Assembly: GCF_015708085.1 (NCBI RefSeq)
Contig: NZ_JADNYM010000006.1
Span: 1 to 64,000 of the forward strand
Direction: 5' to 3'
Origin: Arthrobacter terrae
GTDB taxonomy: Bacteria > Actinomycetota > Actinomycetes > Actinomycetales > Micrococcaceae
Length of the DNA: 64,000 nucleotides
Every line of letters begins with the position of its first letter. Within the stretch, counting starts at the first letter, position 1. Below are positions 8,434 through 17,471 of this stretch, piece after piece. Below the pieces are notes generated by a model. It ran no database searches. It had not been told where the DNA came from and saw only the letters and a program-made list of their open reading frames with translations. The position numbers and the translations under genes were made by a program.

Positions 8434-9267
8434 CTAGCGGGTTGCCCAGGCCTTGGCGACGGCGGCCTTGACGTTTTCCTTGATCGCGGCAGTCGCAGCG
8501 GCAGCCTTGACCTCCGCGGTCTTCTTAGCTTCGGCTGCCTTGGCCTCATCCGCCTTCGCGGCATCGGCCTTAGCCGCATCCGCAGCCGCTGCCTCTTCCG
8601 GAGACACAGAGGCAGCCTGGGCTTCAGCGGCGACCGAAGCATCAACCACAGCGCCTGTTGCGACATCAACCCAGCCGCCCTCCGCGTTCTTGGTGAGGGC
8701 CACTCCGGTATTCGGGTTGACGTAGGTCGGGGCGGCGCCGGCTGCCGGAGCCGTGTAGGTCGGTGCTACGTAGCCGCCACCACCCTGCGCTGCAGGCGCC
8801 TGGTAGGCAGGCGCAGGTGCCTGATAGGCAGGTGCCGGTGCCTGGTAAGCGGGGGCAGGAGCATGATATGCAGGAGCCGGAGCATGATATGCAGGAGCCG
8901 GAGCCTGGTATACCGGTGCAGGTGCCTGATAAACGGGGGCGGGTGCCTGATAGACCGGTGCGGGTGCCTGGACAGGGGCAGGGGCGGTCCCGCGGACCGG
9001 CGGGGCCTGGTAGACAGGAGCCGGGGCCTGGATAGGGGCGGGCGGCTGGTATGAGCCGCCGCCGCCGAAGTTACCGCCGGTATTGCCCCCGGTGCCTCCA
9101 CCGCTGGCGTCTTCTGAGCAGTATCCTGCGCCGCCGCCGAAGTCGTTCCAGTGCTGGCCAATCGGGCAGCTCGCGGCACTGGCCGCTCCGGCGCCAAACA
9201 GCAGCGAACCCCCAAGCAGGGCGGCCGTGCCGGCTCCTGCAATTACACGCTTAATATTCTTCTCCAT
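8434..9267 (-). CDS. Secreted protein with APAPxYQ repeats
   Basis: The 277-residue product has a signal peptide (MEKNIKRVIAG to GAASAAS) and a short mature N-terminus with two cysteines (SCPIGQHW, YCSED). A Gly-rich stretch follows, then about ten copies of a 7-residue unit APAPVYQ or APAPAYH. After that come a small folded-looking segment (TYVNPNTGVALTKNAEGGWVDVATG) and an Ala/Lys-rich helical tail with repeated AAKAD units. The repeats suggest a cell-wall-spanning rod. The ATG at 9267 starts the signal peptide; the upstream in-frame ATG at 9324 would overlap the previous gene. It follows the large prepilin and a membrane protein, so it is probably an accessory factor of the pilus. No known family recognised. 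Confidence 0.65.
   Translation of the reverse strand: MEKNIKRVIAGAGTAALLGGSLLFGAGAASAASCPIGQHWNDFGGGAGYCSEDASGGGTGGNTGGNFGGGGSYQPPAPIQAPAPVYQAPPVRGTAPAPVQAPAPVYQAPAPVYQAPAPVYQAPAPAYHAPAPAYHAPAPAYQAPAPAYQAPAPAYQAPAAQGGGGYVAPTYTAPAAGAAPTYVNPNTGVALTKNAEGGWVDVATGAVVDASVAAEAQAASVSPEEAAAADAAKADAAKADEAKAAEAKKTAEVKAAAATAAIKENVKAAVAKAWATR
8785..9030 (-). repeat. Short tandem coding repeats (APAPxYQ)
   Basis: Around ten 18-24-bp units encoding APAPVYQ/APAPAYH lie in tandem. Such repeats can expand or contract, so length polymorphism between strains is expected. Confidence 0.8.
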
Positions 9268-9320
9268 ATTCCCGAGATTACACGTGGTGTTGCGTTTCGT
9301 CAACAAGCTGTCTCTCACTT

Positions 9321-10469
9321 TCATTTAGGGGAAGCATAGACGAAGGATATGTTCATATCCGTGGTATTGGCCGAGAGGGAGCGGGTCAGCACACTCTCTG
9401 AGACAGCGAGATTTCCGGAGACCGCTCGGTCCCAGGCTGTGACATCGACCGCTGCGGTAACCTTCGCGTCCCGAACTGCCGGGACGGCATTGGAAGGCGG
9501 CCGGGCCCCAAGGGGGCTCGATTGCCCTGCCACACTGACGGAGGCTGCGGACAGCGCGGCGCTTACGCCGGGATCCACCACCTGGTAACTGGATTGAGAG
9601 TTTTTACCGTTCGCGTCTTTGGCTGAGGCAAGGACCTTTCGCTGGGACATCATGGCGCTGGTGGCTTGTGTGAAATCGATCTGGGCCGGATCGACCCCGC
9701 CGGTGGCAAATTTTCCACTCCACATGTCTCCGTCCCGGCTGGTCCCTGACCAGGCCGTCCCCGGAGTGAAGCCGAACCCTTTCTGCAGGTAAGTGCTCAG
9801 AGCCGTTGCTTTTTCGCTGTCGCCCGGCCCTGCCAGCGAAGCCACCTCGAGTTGCGGGCTGTACCACATGGCGGCCTGCTGATCGGTAACGGCAGGGTTG
9901 AAGGATGCTACCGACATCATTGACTTGGCGGGGACAGGGTAGTCCGGCACCCAGGCCTCCGTGATTACAAGGACCTTGCCTTCCTGATGGAGTATCCGGT
10001 GGTCGTAACCGGAGGCTCCACTCAGCCATTCACGGACCTTTCCCATTTCAGTCTCTGTGGTCGCTTCGATGTAGAAAACGCGCAGTGGCCCGGTGCCGCT
10101 GATGGCCCGCGGTGTGGTGTCCTGGCTGCGGGAGTAGCCGACCTGCTCGATTTTCAATCCGTCAGGAGGGGTGAGGCCTTGAAGCATCAGCTCCTGGGGT
10201 GCCATTGCGCTGACCTTGGCCCACCAGTTGGCCGAGAACGGAGCAATGACGAAGGTGTCCGAATCAGCCGGTGCGTACATGGGTATTTCAGTGGCCTGGA
10301 TCGGCGCAGAAGAATGGTTCTGTATTCCGAACAGGGTCACCCCGCCCGCGACGGCCACCACTGCGGCAGTTCCCGCAATCATGGCCGCCGCCGTGCGGCG
10401 CTTTCGCTGCTTACTTTGCTTCATGACATCACTATGCGTCGTGGACTGTGACGGCTGGTCTTTGCGCAT
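9321..10469 (-). CDS. Membrane-anchored extracellular protein of the pilus block
   Basis: The 382-residue protein has a basic N-terminus, one transmembrane helix (about 26-48: AAAMIAGTAAVVAVAGGVTLFG) and a long extracytoplasmic domain with no cysteines that I can see. Its ATG follows directly on the TAA of the large prepilin gene, so the two are translationally coupled. The C-terminal region (DVTAWDRAVSGNLAVSESV...MNISFVYASPK) looks beta-rich. I do not recognise the family. Co-transcription with minor prepilins suggests a role in pilus assembly or anchoring. Confidence 0.65.
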   Translation of the reverse strand: MRKDQPSQSTTHSDVMKQSKQRKRRTAAAMIAGTAAVVAVAGGVTLFGIQNHSSAPIQATEIPMYAPADSDTFVIAPFSANWWAKVSAMAPQELMLQGLTPPDGLKIEQVGYSRSQDTTPRAISGTGPLRVFYIEATTETEMGKVREWLSGASGYDHRILHQEGKVLVITEAWVPDYPVPAKSMMSVASFNPAVTDQQAAMWYSPQLEVASLAGPGDSEKATALSTYLQKGFGFTPGTAWSGTSRDGDMWSGKFATGGVDPAQIDFTQATSAMMSQRKVLASAKDANGKNSQSSYQVVDPGVSAALSAASVSVAGQSSPLGARPPSNAVPAVRDAKVTAAVDVTAWDRAVSGNLAVSESVLTRSLSANTTDMNISFVYASPK

Positions 10470-13400
10470 TTACTTGGTCTGCCATTTCGGGCGGTTCCAG
10501 TACGCATTGTCCTGGCACGCCGTACCGTCGAAGGCGTAGCAGGCATCGCCCGGCTCTGCCAGCTGGTGGCCGGTCTGTCCCTGCGGCGCGCACCCGTTCT
10601 GGTAGGTAGCCCACATCTCAATCATGGGTGTCACGTACCGTGAATCAGGTTCCACGTACTGCTGGAGACCTCCGGTGTCGGGGTTGGTCAGTGAGAAGCT
10701 GATACCGCGGGTGACCACATCGAAGCCGTTCAGGAGTCCCTGGTAATACCCAACACCCTGACCGGATGCGAAGTCACCGTTCCTGGATGTCCACTGGCCA
10801 TCCAGGTGATTGTTCCAGTTGGTGTAATAAAGATTCTTGGGGCTGCTGATGTTCGACCCCCAGCTTGCCAGTCCCAGATAGTCGGTACCGCGGGCGAGAC
10901 CGTACCGCGGTGAGCCGTCCAGGGATTGCGGGTGGGCGGCGTCCGACTGGACCATCTTGGCTCCGATCACCTGATTCGGGTAAGGAGATGAGTAGGCGCC
11001 GCTGAAGAACGAACCGGTGTGACTGTTCGTATCGGTGATAGTGCCGATCTGACCCGGAGTAAACCTGCGCGGGTCCGAACCGGAGCACGTTGTGACCATC
11101 GTCCCGGCCTTTGACGCATCCGCCGGCGTGAGGACAGGCTGTGACTTGATGGTGCGCTTGAGACCGTTAGGTGCCGTCGCTGTCACTTCATACTGGAAGA
11201 TGGCGCCAGGAGAAGCCAAGTCATCCCAAACGCCGGAGCTGCCGTTGTTCCACGAAGCCGTGCGAACAGCACTCCGCGACAAACCGGAGTTGTCTCCATC
11301 CGGGGAGACGGTGTCCCCCGCAATGGAGCGTCGGACTGCGTCGACCCGGGTGGCACCGGACGGCACACTCCATCGGACCGTGGTCGCCCCATTGGACATC
11401 GAACCGAGGTTGATGTTGGTGACGTCCAGGCGGTAGCGAGCAACCTGACCGCCATTTGCGTCGCCAACCTGGCCCATCACGGCAAACGTACCCGGATAGG
11501 TATTCACCGAAACGGTCGCCGGGTCGCTATAGCCGCCATTGGTGACTGCCACATTTTTGGACTTGGCGGTGAACGTCGTTGTTGATCCATCCGGGCTGCC
11601 GCCGGTCCATTTGACGGTGCTGCCGCTTTGAGTGTGCGGGGTGGTCAGCAGTGCTTTACCGGACCGGTACAGCACGTAGTCGCAGGTTGCCGAAGAGCAG
11701 AACTTACTGGCCCCCGTGTTCCCTGCATCGGCGTTCTGCACTACCTCGAAAGCGGCCGTGCTGTCAGTCAGGCTCGGATCGCGCGCCACCTTCATGGTCG
11801 GCACGTCGGGACGCTGAGTCAAGGTTTCTTTGAGGGAAAATTCGATGCTCAGGCCGGTGGCGTTGTATGCAATGACAGCGTAGTCGGATTGTGTGCCTTT
11901 CGCTGCCGTATCCTTCAGGGTCGTGGTGGTAATCCCGCCGTTGGTGGAACCGCATTCAGCAGTGATGCAGGTCTTGGTGCCGGTCTTATCGAACTTGGCC
12001 ACCTGATACCCGGTAGCCGAGAGCGTCGGGTTCCAGCTCAGCTGGTTGTACCCGTCATAGTCCCGGGACGGAGCCCCGGAAGGAATGGGAGGGAACTGCA
12101 GCTGGGTCGCCTTTATAGGTGCCGGTTGGATGTCAGGCTGCTTGACGGCAGCCGAGATGATCGCCGTCGTGTTTCCGGCCAGGAGCATCGTTGACGCTGA
12201 TGCCTTTCCGGCCGGCTCCCGGTAGGAGACGGTCGGCATGGTCCCTGTCGCGGCGGTGACGCCCGCTTCGGGGCTGGCGCTGGATGCTTTACCGTTGGCG
12301 GTGCCGCGGGGGCCGTCGTTGACGGCGGCGACGTAGTAGGTCCAACTCGTGCCGTACGGAACGGTGTCCTTGTAGGTGCGGGCCGCGGAAGCGCTGACGG
12401 TGGCGAGTTTGGTGACCGCACCGGTGCTGCCGCTGTTGTAGCGCCAGATGTCGTATTCGACGGCGGTGGGCGCGGCGCTCCACGTGAGGATGTTATCGCC
12501 CTTGGTCATCCGGTCCGCGCCCGTGCCGTACTGCGGGGTGATGTCGATATTCTGCGGCGCAGGCGGGTGGGTGAGGGTCGTGATGTGGGCGGACTCAGCG
12601 GACTGGCCCTGCCCGGCTCCGGCGTTCGCCTTGACGTACCACTCGTAGGAGGCGCCCCAACCGCCATCATCCCAGGTGAACGTTGTGGTTGCGGCAGGAA
12701 GCCCGGCCGCGGCCGAGTTGAACGCGGTCGTGAGCGGGTTGCCGGTGGCAGGATCCAGTTCACGGTACTTCAGGTCGTAGCTGGTTGCCCCGGGAACCGC
12801 AGCCCACTGCAGCAGGATGCGCGGCTTTTTGAGCCCGAGGGCCCCGTCGGCGCCGTCCGTCCATTCGTGGGCCTGGACAGCAGAGGGCAGCACGCCGGAA
12901 TTTTTGAAGACAGGCGCAGCGATCTGAGGTGACCAGGGCTTCGGCGTGCAGGCGATGGCGGCCATGGTGCCGTCAGCGTTCCGTGGCTGAACCCGGTAGT
13001 TGATGACCTCGACCGGGCCGGGTGTCACCGTGGCATCGGTGAAGGATTTCTGTGAATCCGACGCGGCCGCCGTGACGTTGGCGATCTGGGTGGCATTACG
13101 GAACACCACATAGGAGGTGTAGCCGGGCAGTGTGTTCCAGGTGATGACAGGCTTACCGGCCGCATCGGTGTCCACCCGGACAGCGGAGCAGGCTGCAGCG
13201 GCTGCGGCGGTATCAGCCTTGCCGGAGACGCTGCGGGGGGCCGCGGAGGTTTTGTTCTCGACGGTGCCGGTCTTGCCGCCGTCGGAGGAAGTGCCGGCCT
13301 TGATGGACATGCTGACCAGCGCAATATCGTAGGTCTTCTTGCCGTCGGCAGGTGTGGTCCGGGCTGTTTCTGTCAGGGCCTCTTTCGGGGCCTTCACATC

Positions 13401-13907
13401 CAGTGCGGAGCCGTCTTTGTCGGTGTAGGCAAAAAGATCACCGGTCAGCTGCAGCTGGTCAACGGAGACCCGTGTATTGAGGGTGGAGCTGCCCGCGGGA
13501 GCGGTCGGCAGTGCACTGCGGTCGTACGCGGCCACGCCGGCGTCCCCTGACCAGGACTGCTGGTACAGCTTGTCGCCGTTAACCACCCAGCGGTTGATGA
13601 CAGGGTTGTCCGCCTTGCCCGCTTCAACCTCGGTGGACCGGGTGACGAGCTCGTTGGCCCCGGCATACATGATCGTGTCCGATGCCTGGACGTTGGCAAC
13701 GGCTCGGTCAAGCGCCTCGGAGATCGCCGTGTTCTGCCCTTGCGTGGAGGCAGCACCGGCCGCGGCGTTGTTGATCGTGGTGAAGTAGAGGACCGGACCG
13801 CCGATGATGACGGCGGCGAGCCCGATGCCGACAACAGCGTCGACAAGCCCTACACCTGCGTCCCGGCGGCGTTTGTTGTACCTGTCAAACATGTTTTTCA
13901 AGGCCAT
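10470..13907 (-). CDS. Giant prepilin-like protein with fibronectin-type repeats
   Basis: The 1145-residue product starts with a short basic leader and a prepilin-type junction: RRRDAG, then VGLVDAVVGIGLAAVIIGG, so cleavage after Gly and a hydrophobic pilin helix are expected. Glu5 of classical type IV pilins is replaced by Asp (VGLVD). The rest is extracellular, with several fibronectin-III-like modules marked by repeated 'W...a..Y.v.....g' strands (WNTLPGYTSYVVFR, WAAVPGATSYDLKY, WSAAPTAVEYDIWR, WNPTLSATGYQVAK). A C-terminal domain of about 250 residues follows. It is likely a minor pilin carrying a tip adhesin. The ATG at 13907 lies 7 bp after CACACAG, as in motif B genes; the longer frame to 13961 would overlap the upstream gene. 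Confidence 0.72.
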   Translation of the reverse strand: MALKNMFDRYNKRRRDAGVGLVDAVVGIGLAAVIIGGPVLYFTTINNAAAGAASTQGQNTAISEALDRAVANVQASDTIMYAGANELVTRSTEVEAGKADNPVINRWVVNGDKLYQQSWSGDAGVAAYDRSALPTAPAGSSTLNTRVSVDQLQLTGDLFAYTDKDGSALDVKAPKEALTETARTTPADGKKTYDIALVSMSIKAGTSSDGGKTGTVENKTSAAPRSVSGKADTAAAAAACSAVRVDTDAAGKPVITWNTLPGYTSYVVFRNATQIANVTAAASDSQKSFTDATVTPGPVEVINYRVQPRNADGTMAAIACTPKPWSPQIAAPVFKNSGVLPSAVQAHEWTDGADGALGLKKPRILLQWAAVPGATSYDLKYRELDPATGNPLTTAFNSAAAGLPAATTTFTWDDGGWGASYEWYVKANAGAGQGQSAESAHITTLTHPPAPQNIDITPQYGTGADRMTKGDNILTWSAAPTAVEYDIWRYNSGSTGAVTKLATVSASAARTYKDTVPYGTSWTYYVAAVNDGPRGTANGKASSASPEAGVTAATGTMPTVSYREPAGKASASTMLLAGNTTAIISAAVKQPDIQPAPIKATQLQFPPIPSGAPSRDYDGYNQLSWNPTLSATGYQVAKFDKTGTKTCITAECGSTNGGITTTTLKDTAAKGTQSDYAVIAYNATGLSIEFSLKETLTQRPDVPTMKVARDPSLTDSTAAFEVVQNADAGNTGASKFCSSATCDYVLYRSGKALLTTPHTQSGSTVKWTGGSPDGSTTTFTAKSKNVAVTNGGYSDPATVSVNTYPGTFAVMGQVGDANGGQVARYRLDVTNINLGSMSNGATTVRWSVPSGATRVDAVRRSIAGDTVSPDGDNSGLSRSAVRTASWNNGSSGVWDDLASPGAIFQYEVTATAPNGLKRTIKSQPVLTPADASKAGTMVTTCSGSDPRRFTPGQIGTITDTNSHTGSFFSGAYSSPYPNQVIGAKMVQSDAAHPQSLDGSPRYGLARGTDYLGLASWGSNISSPKNLYYTNWNNHLDGQWTSRNGDFASGQGVGYYQGLLNGFDVVTRGISFSLTNPDTGGLQQYVEPDSRYVTPMIEMWATYQNGCAPQGQTGHQLAEPGDACYAFDGTACQDNAYWNRPKWQTK

Positions 13908-13914
13908 ACCTTTC

Positions 13915-13921
13915 CTGTGTG
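13915..13921 (-). promoter_or_regulatory. Degenerate motif B before the giant prepilin
   Basis: CACACAG ends exactly 7 bp before the ATG at 13907, as in other motif B copies. The sequence 17 bp upstream (TGTGGC) does not match GGTGAG, so it is a weak or inactive member. Confidence 0.35.
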
Positions 13922-13957
13922 CGGCTGAATCGTTTTCCGCCACACAAGTCCTGCCGT

Positions 13958-15238
13958 TCACTTGATGATCTTGCTGCCGGACGGCTGCTGGTAGTCGGCG
14001 AGATACCAGACAGTGTTATCGAAGATGCTGTCCCCGGTCGGGCCGATCGGTCCTTTGTGATTCGGATAATTGATGTCTGTGGTGTCTCCCTGGCGGAACT
14101 GCCCGGCAACACGGACGGTCATACAGGCCAGGGAGCCGGAGAAGTCCAGGCTTCTGGTTAGGGACCGGAAGCCGCCGGCCGCGGCGGTGGTCGTGGTGCA
14201 CAAACCTTTCGGTGCGTAGACGAAAACGTTCCGGACCGCCAGGGAACTGCTGCTGGCCTCGTCGGTCGGGAAAGTGACGTTACCGTTCGTGTAGATGTTC
14301 AGCCCCGTCCCGGTGGCAGCGCTGACGTTCTGCCGGATCGTGACACCGCCGGAGACGTAGGCGTTGAAGGAACCGTCCCCTTGAATGACCGTGGGGACAT
14401 CGAAGTCCATGGAGGCGTAGCAGCCGACGTTTCCGCCCGCCGTCAGTACCCCGCCGTTTCGGGAAGCTTTCCAGTCCTCCGGTCCGGCACCCCCGCAGGT
14501 GGCCATGTTATCGGTGATGAAGTTCGGATCCAGGGAGAGCCCTGCCGGGGTGCGCACAGCTCCTGACACTGACAAGGAGGTCGCGGCCGGACCGTACTGA
14601 AAATACGTGACGTCCGCTTTCGATGTCGTCCCGGAGGCCGCTTTGATGTCCATGGTGCTCCCGAGCAGCCCTACGGACCCGGTAAGGAAAGGGCTGGCGC
14701 CGGTGATGCCGTTGGTGGCTGTGACGGATTTGCCCATCAGCGTGTGGGTGAACGCCGTCGACGGTGCCACCTGGTAGGTGATTGATTTATCTGATTCTGC
14801 TTTGAAGCCTCCGACGCGGGTGCCCTGGGCGGTGGCCTGAACCTTGCGGATCGCACCCCGGAATGTGCCGGTTGCGTGCAGGACCGTTGACTTGCCGCCG
14901 GAACCCATGGTGACGGGGTCCGCATACCAAGTCCAGCTGCCGTCGTTGGCGGTTCCGCCTGTGCGCGGGGACTCCGGGCCCGGCAGGACCGCCGGCTGGG
15001 CCTCGTTCAGCTGGTACATGGCGTCCTGGATGGCCAGGTCCGCCAGCTGCCCGGACTGGACGAAGTCGGAGGTCTGCACGGAACTTGTCGTGGTCCGGTC
15101 AGTAGTTGAGATGAGCCAGTAAACGGTGCCGGAAACCATCACAAAAAGCATGATGGTGGAGACAAGGATGAAGCCCCTGTCCCGGACGCCCCTGCGGCGG
15201 ATGTCCTCGAAGCGGTCCCGGATCCAATCGCCCGTCAT
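13958..15238 (-). CDS. PilX-like minor pilin
   Basis: The 426-residue protein has a cytoplasmic basic start (DIRRRGVRDRG) followed by FILVSTIMLFVMVSGTVYWLI, the 'G-F-I-L-V' prepilin N-terminus of PilX/GspK-like proteins. A soluble region with a 'SGQLADLAIQDAMYQLNEA' helix follows. The remainder is a beta-rich extracellular domain with several Ser/Thr/Gly-rich strands and a few cysteines. Its ATG overlaps the stop of the upstream SLH prepilin (ATGA), indicating coupling. It is probably a minor pilin in a tip or initiation complex with the neighbouring prepilins. Confidence 0.7.
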   Translation of the reverse strand: MTGDWIRDRFEDIRRRGVRDRGFILVSTIMLFVMVSGTVYWLISTTDRTTTSSVQTSDFVQSGQLADLAIQDAMYQLNEAQPAVLPGPESPRTGGTANDGSWTWYADPVTMGSGGKSTVLHATGTFRGAIRKVQATAQGTRVGGFKAESDKSITYQVAPSTAFTHTLMGKSVTATNGITGASPFLTGSVGLLGSTMDIKAASGTTSKADVTYFQYGPAATSLSVSGAVRTPAGLSLDPNFITDNMATCGGAGPEDWKASRNGGVLTAGGNVGCYASMDFDVPTVIQGDGSFNAYVSGGVTIRQNVSAATGTGLNIYTNGNVTFPTDEASSSSLAVRNVFVYAPKGLCTTTTAAAGGFRSLTRSLDFSGSLACMTVRVAGQFRQGDTTDINYPNHKGPIGPTGDSIFDNTVWYLADYQQPSGSKIIK

Positions 15239-16431
15239 TTTCCGAACTTCCCGTCAAACCGGTAAAAGAATGCGGACATGCCGTCACGGGCCACCTGATC
15301 GGAAGGCTTGAACGTCCCGTCCGGGTATCCGGTGGAGATGCCGGTGGTGCGCATCCAGGTGATCTCCTTGTAGAACGGATACCCCGTGGACACATCGCTG
15401 AACGGCGACGCAGTGGGAGCGGTGAAGGCCGGTGAACCGGCCATGCGGTACATCATCGCTGCCATCTCGCTGCGGGTGACCGGTGTGAGGGGGCTGTAGG
15501 TTCCGGACCATCCGGGTGTGTACCCCGCGGCTTTCAGCCAGGTGATTTCCTTGTAGAACTGGGTTGCCGGGGTGATGTCCGTGTAAGGGGGGACAGCAGG
15601 CGCAGTGAAGGCAGGAGAACCCATTTCCCGGTAGATGAAGGCTGCCATGGCGTCACGGTTCGTGGTGCTCAGCGGCCGGTACGTCTTCTTGCCATCGGAT
15701 TCCGGGTAGCCGGTACTGATCCCGACCGATTCCATCCAGGTGATCTCCTTGTAGAACGCGTTGTCTGTCGCAACGTCTTTGAACGGTGAAACCGCCGGCG
15801 GAACGAAGAACGTCGATGAAGGGGCAGGAGGCGGCGGTGGAGGTGTGGGCGTCGGTGTCGGGGTTGGAGTGGGGGCCGGTGACGGCGCTGACTCCGTTGA
15901 ACTGCGGATACCGGCAGGCACTGCTTCCCCGATGCCGGGAGTGATGTAGATCTGCTGGGGTTTCCTATGCGCCGTCGTGGGATCGCCGGTTACGTCCTGC
16001 CAGGAGACCTCGACGATGACCAGTTTCGTGCCGAAAGCTGACGTGCCGGAAGGCTTTTTCTGCCATCCGACAGCGGTGCGGACCGTGACCGGAAGTCCGC
16101 GCACTTCGACGGGGGCGGCTGTGGAGGGAAGAACTCCTCCCAGGACCGGGGTCACGCCGGAAGGCAGTGCCACCGCAGAAGCGGTGTCGGTTCCGACCTT
16201 GCTCCAGCTGGTGGCTTTGGCTTTTTCCAGCGCGTCCTGGGCCGCCTGGACGGCAATCGACTCGTTCACGGCGGTACGCTGCGTGGTGGAGGCCTGGGCT
16301 GAGACGTTAGTGTACCCGAGGGTCAGGACGGAGATAATCCCCAGGCTGACAACGCCTTCAAGGATGATGGAGCCCCTGTCCTGCTTTATGAACCTTTTCA
16401 GGACCTGGCAGCGGGCCCATGCGTCGTTCAC
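15235..16431 (-). CDS. Prepilin with three SLH domains
   Basis: The 398-residue product begins with an atypical prepilin helix (KQDRGSIILEGVVSLGIISVLTLGYT; Glu at position 5 if cleaved after Gly). A pilin-like domain follows, then a Thr/Pro-rich linker (PTPTPTPTPPPPPP), then three S-layer-homology repeats. These have the pattern 'F.DV....FYKEITWM...GI..GYP.G.F.P...V.R..MAAF.YR' at roughly 215-275, 280-335 and 340-395. SLH domains bind pyruvylated cell-wall polymer, so this pilin could tether the pilus or its base to the cell wall. The GTG at 16431 overlaps the stop of the small upstream gene (GTGA) and gives the shortest basic leader. An SLH-pilin fusion is unusual. Confidence 0.72.
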   Translation of the reverse strand: MNDAWARCQVLKRFIKQDRGSIILEGVVSLGIISVLTLGYTNVSAQASTTQRTAVNESIAVQAAQDALEKAKATSWSKVGTDTASAVALPSGVTPVLGGVLPSTAAPVEVRGLPVTVRTAVGWQKKPSGTSAFGTKLVIVEVSWQDVTGDPTTAHRKPQQIYITPGIGEAVPAGIRSSTESAPSPAPTPTPTPTPTPPPPPPAPSSTFFVPPAVSPFKDVATDNAFYKEITWMESVGISTGYPESDGKKTYRPLSTTNRDAMAAFIYREMGSPAFTAPAVPPYTDITPATQFYKEITWLKAAGYTPGWSGTYSPLTPVTRSEMAAMMYRMAGSPAFTAPTASPFSDVSTGYPFYKEITWMRTTGISTGYPDGTFKPSDQVARDGMSAFFYRFDGKFGK

Positions 16432-16631
16432 GCTGTCATCTCCGCGAAATCGACAGTACGCGGGGCCGGGAGCCCGGTGTCGGTGGATTCGAACGATGCG
16501 AAATCCCCCCACGCTGCGGCGGAACGGTCGTGGACCCAGCGGCGGGACGGGAGTGTCTTCAGCAGAGCAGCCCCCATACTTGCCACGGCCTCGGGCAACG
16601 CGGTGTCCGTGGAGGATTCGTGCGCAGGCAT
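16428..16631 (-). CDS. Small protein between pilA and the SLH prepilin
   Basis: A 67-residue ORF starts at an ATG with GGAAAGG upstream and ends in a 4-base overlap with the GTG of the SLH prepilin, so it is probably translated. It is soluble, with an HESSTDTALPEAVASMG start and no recognised motif. Confidence 0.5.
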   Translation of the reverse strand: MPAHESSTDTALPEAVASMGAALLKTLPSRRWVHDRSAAAWGDFASFESTDTGLPAPRTVDFAEMTA

Positions 16632-16685
16632 GGGGGCCTTTCCGCTGAAGGTGGAGTTTTGGTGGACGGGGTGTGCAGGTTGCCT

Positions 16686-16732
16686 GGCTGAAGCAGCCGG
16701 TCCCGGCAGGGGTGCCGGCCGCTTCAGCTGTG
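16686..16732 (-). terminator. Hairpin after pilA
   Basis: GCTGAAGC and GCTTCAGC flank an internal GC-rich hairpin just past the pilin stop at 16737. There is no T run, so it may attenuate transcription or stabilise the abundant pilin mRNA rather than end it. Confidence 0.45.
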
Positions 16733-16736
16733 CGGG

Positions 16737-17213
16737 TTACGGGCAGGCCGCGGCACCCTTTGCCTGTACGTCCAGTCCGGCGGTCGGCCCCTGGCTGACG
16801 TACCTGACGCAGTAGTTGGTTACCGCATCGCTGGAGGCCTTGATGACGTAGCCGAAGCCGTTGGCGTCAACGGTGCCGACGAAAGGCTTCGTGTCCGGCC
16901 CCTTGTTGACGGTCAGGAGCGAAGCAGTGACGTTGGCTGCGACGTACTTGGACTTGCCGGTCAGGGAGTAGTCGGATTCGACGGTCAGGGCCGCGTTGGA
17001 GACCTCACCGGCGAGGTTCTGAACGGCTGCCCGCTCGAAGTACTTGGAGAACTGCGGCAGGATCGCCAGCGCGAGGATGGCGATGATCGCCATACCGGCC
17101 ATGATTTCAATCAGGGAGAAACCGGCGTCGCGGCGCTTACGCCCGGCCGGTTCCTTGCTGATAACACGGGAGCGGGCTTCCTGCGGATCCAGGATGCTTG
17201 CAATATTGCTCAA
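16737..17213 (-). CDS. pilA: Major type IV pilin
   Basis: The 158-residue prepilin has a basic leader ending RKRRDAG, then FSLIEIMAGMAIIAILALAILPQF: the classical type IV pilin N-terminus with Gly-1, Phe+1 and Glu+5. The globular part has a C-terminal cysteine pair (NYCVRYV, AAACP) consistent with a disulfide loop. The start is a TTG at 17213 with AAAGG 8 bases upstream; the frame is open further back but would include motif A. Two motif A copies lie 77 and 148 bp upstream, the only gene here with a tandem pair. The prepilin peptidase, PilB, PilC and PilMNO are encoded within 10 kb. Confidence 0.88.
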   Translation of the reverse strand: MSNIASILDPQEARSRVISKEPAGRKRRDAGFSLIEIMAGMAIIAILALAILPQFSKYFERAAVQNLAGEVSNAALTVESDYSLTGKSKYVAANVTASLLTVNKGPDTKPFVGTVDANGFGYVIKASSDAVTNYCVRYVSQGPTAGLDVQAKGAAACP

Positions 17214-17279
17214 GGTGGAGCCTTTCTCAAGTCGGGCGTCGGTGCCTGCCCGGATGACGAGTGGTGTCTGTGTGGTGCC

Positions 17280-17301
17280 TACACCTGGGAACATGCGTAG
17301 A
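17280..17301 (-). promoter_or_regulatory. Motif A copy, pilA-proximal
   Basis: On the minus strand, the TCTACGCATGTT core at 17301-17290 is followed by CCCAGGTGTA. It lies 76 bp upstream of the pilA start. Confidence 0.7.
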
Positions 17302-17350
17302 TTTAGCGGCTGCACTCCTCCGCCTGGGCTTTTTCGGAAAAATCACATCT

Positions 17351-17372
17351 GCTACCGGAGAACATGCGTAGA
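17351..17372 (-). promoter_or_regulatory. Motif A copy, pilA-distal
   Basis: On the minus strand, the TCTACGCATGTT core at 17372-17361 is followed by CTCCGGTAGC. It is 71 bp from the first copy, close to seven helical turns. Confidence 0.7.
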
Positions 17373-17421
17373 TTTCACCGTCTCTCGCCGCACCGGTGCG
17401 AACATTCGCCTCCGGGCACCG

Positions 17422-17457
17422 AAAAGCGCCCCGGCCGTGAATGGTCGGGGCGCTTTC
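17422..17457 (-). terminator. Rho-independent terminator after pilC
   Basis: AAAAGCGCCCCG / CGGGGCGCTTTC (17422-17433, 17446-17457) lies just past the pilC stop. On the minus strand the stem ends in a T run. It separates pilC from pilA. Confidence 0.8.
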
Positions 17458-17471
17458 TTTGCTGCGGCTGA

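Noticed and set aside
8785-9030. CRISPR-like periodic repeats
   Set aside because: The units are 18-24 bp, have no distinct spacers and encode APAPxYQ repeats in frame.
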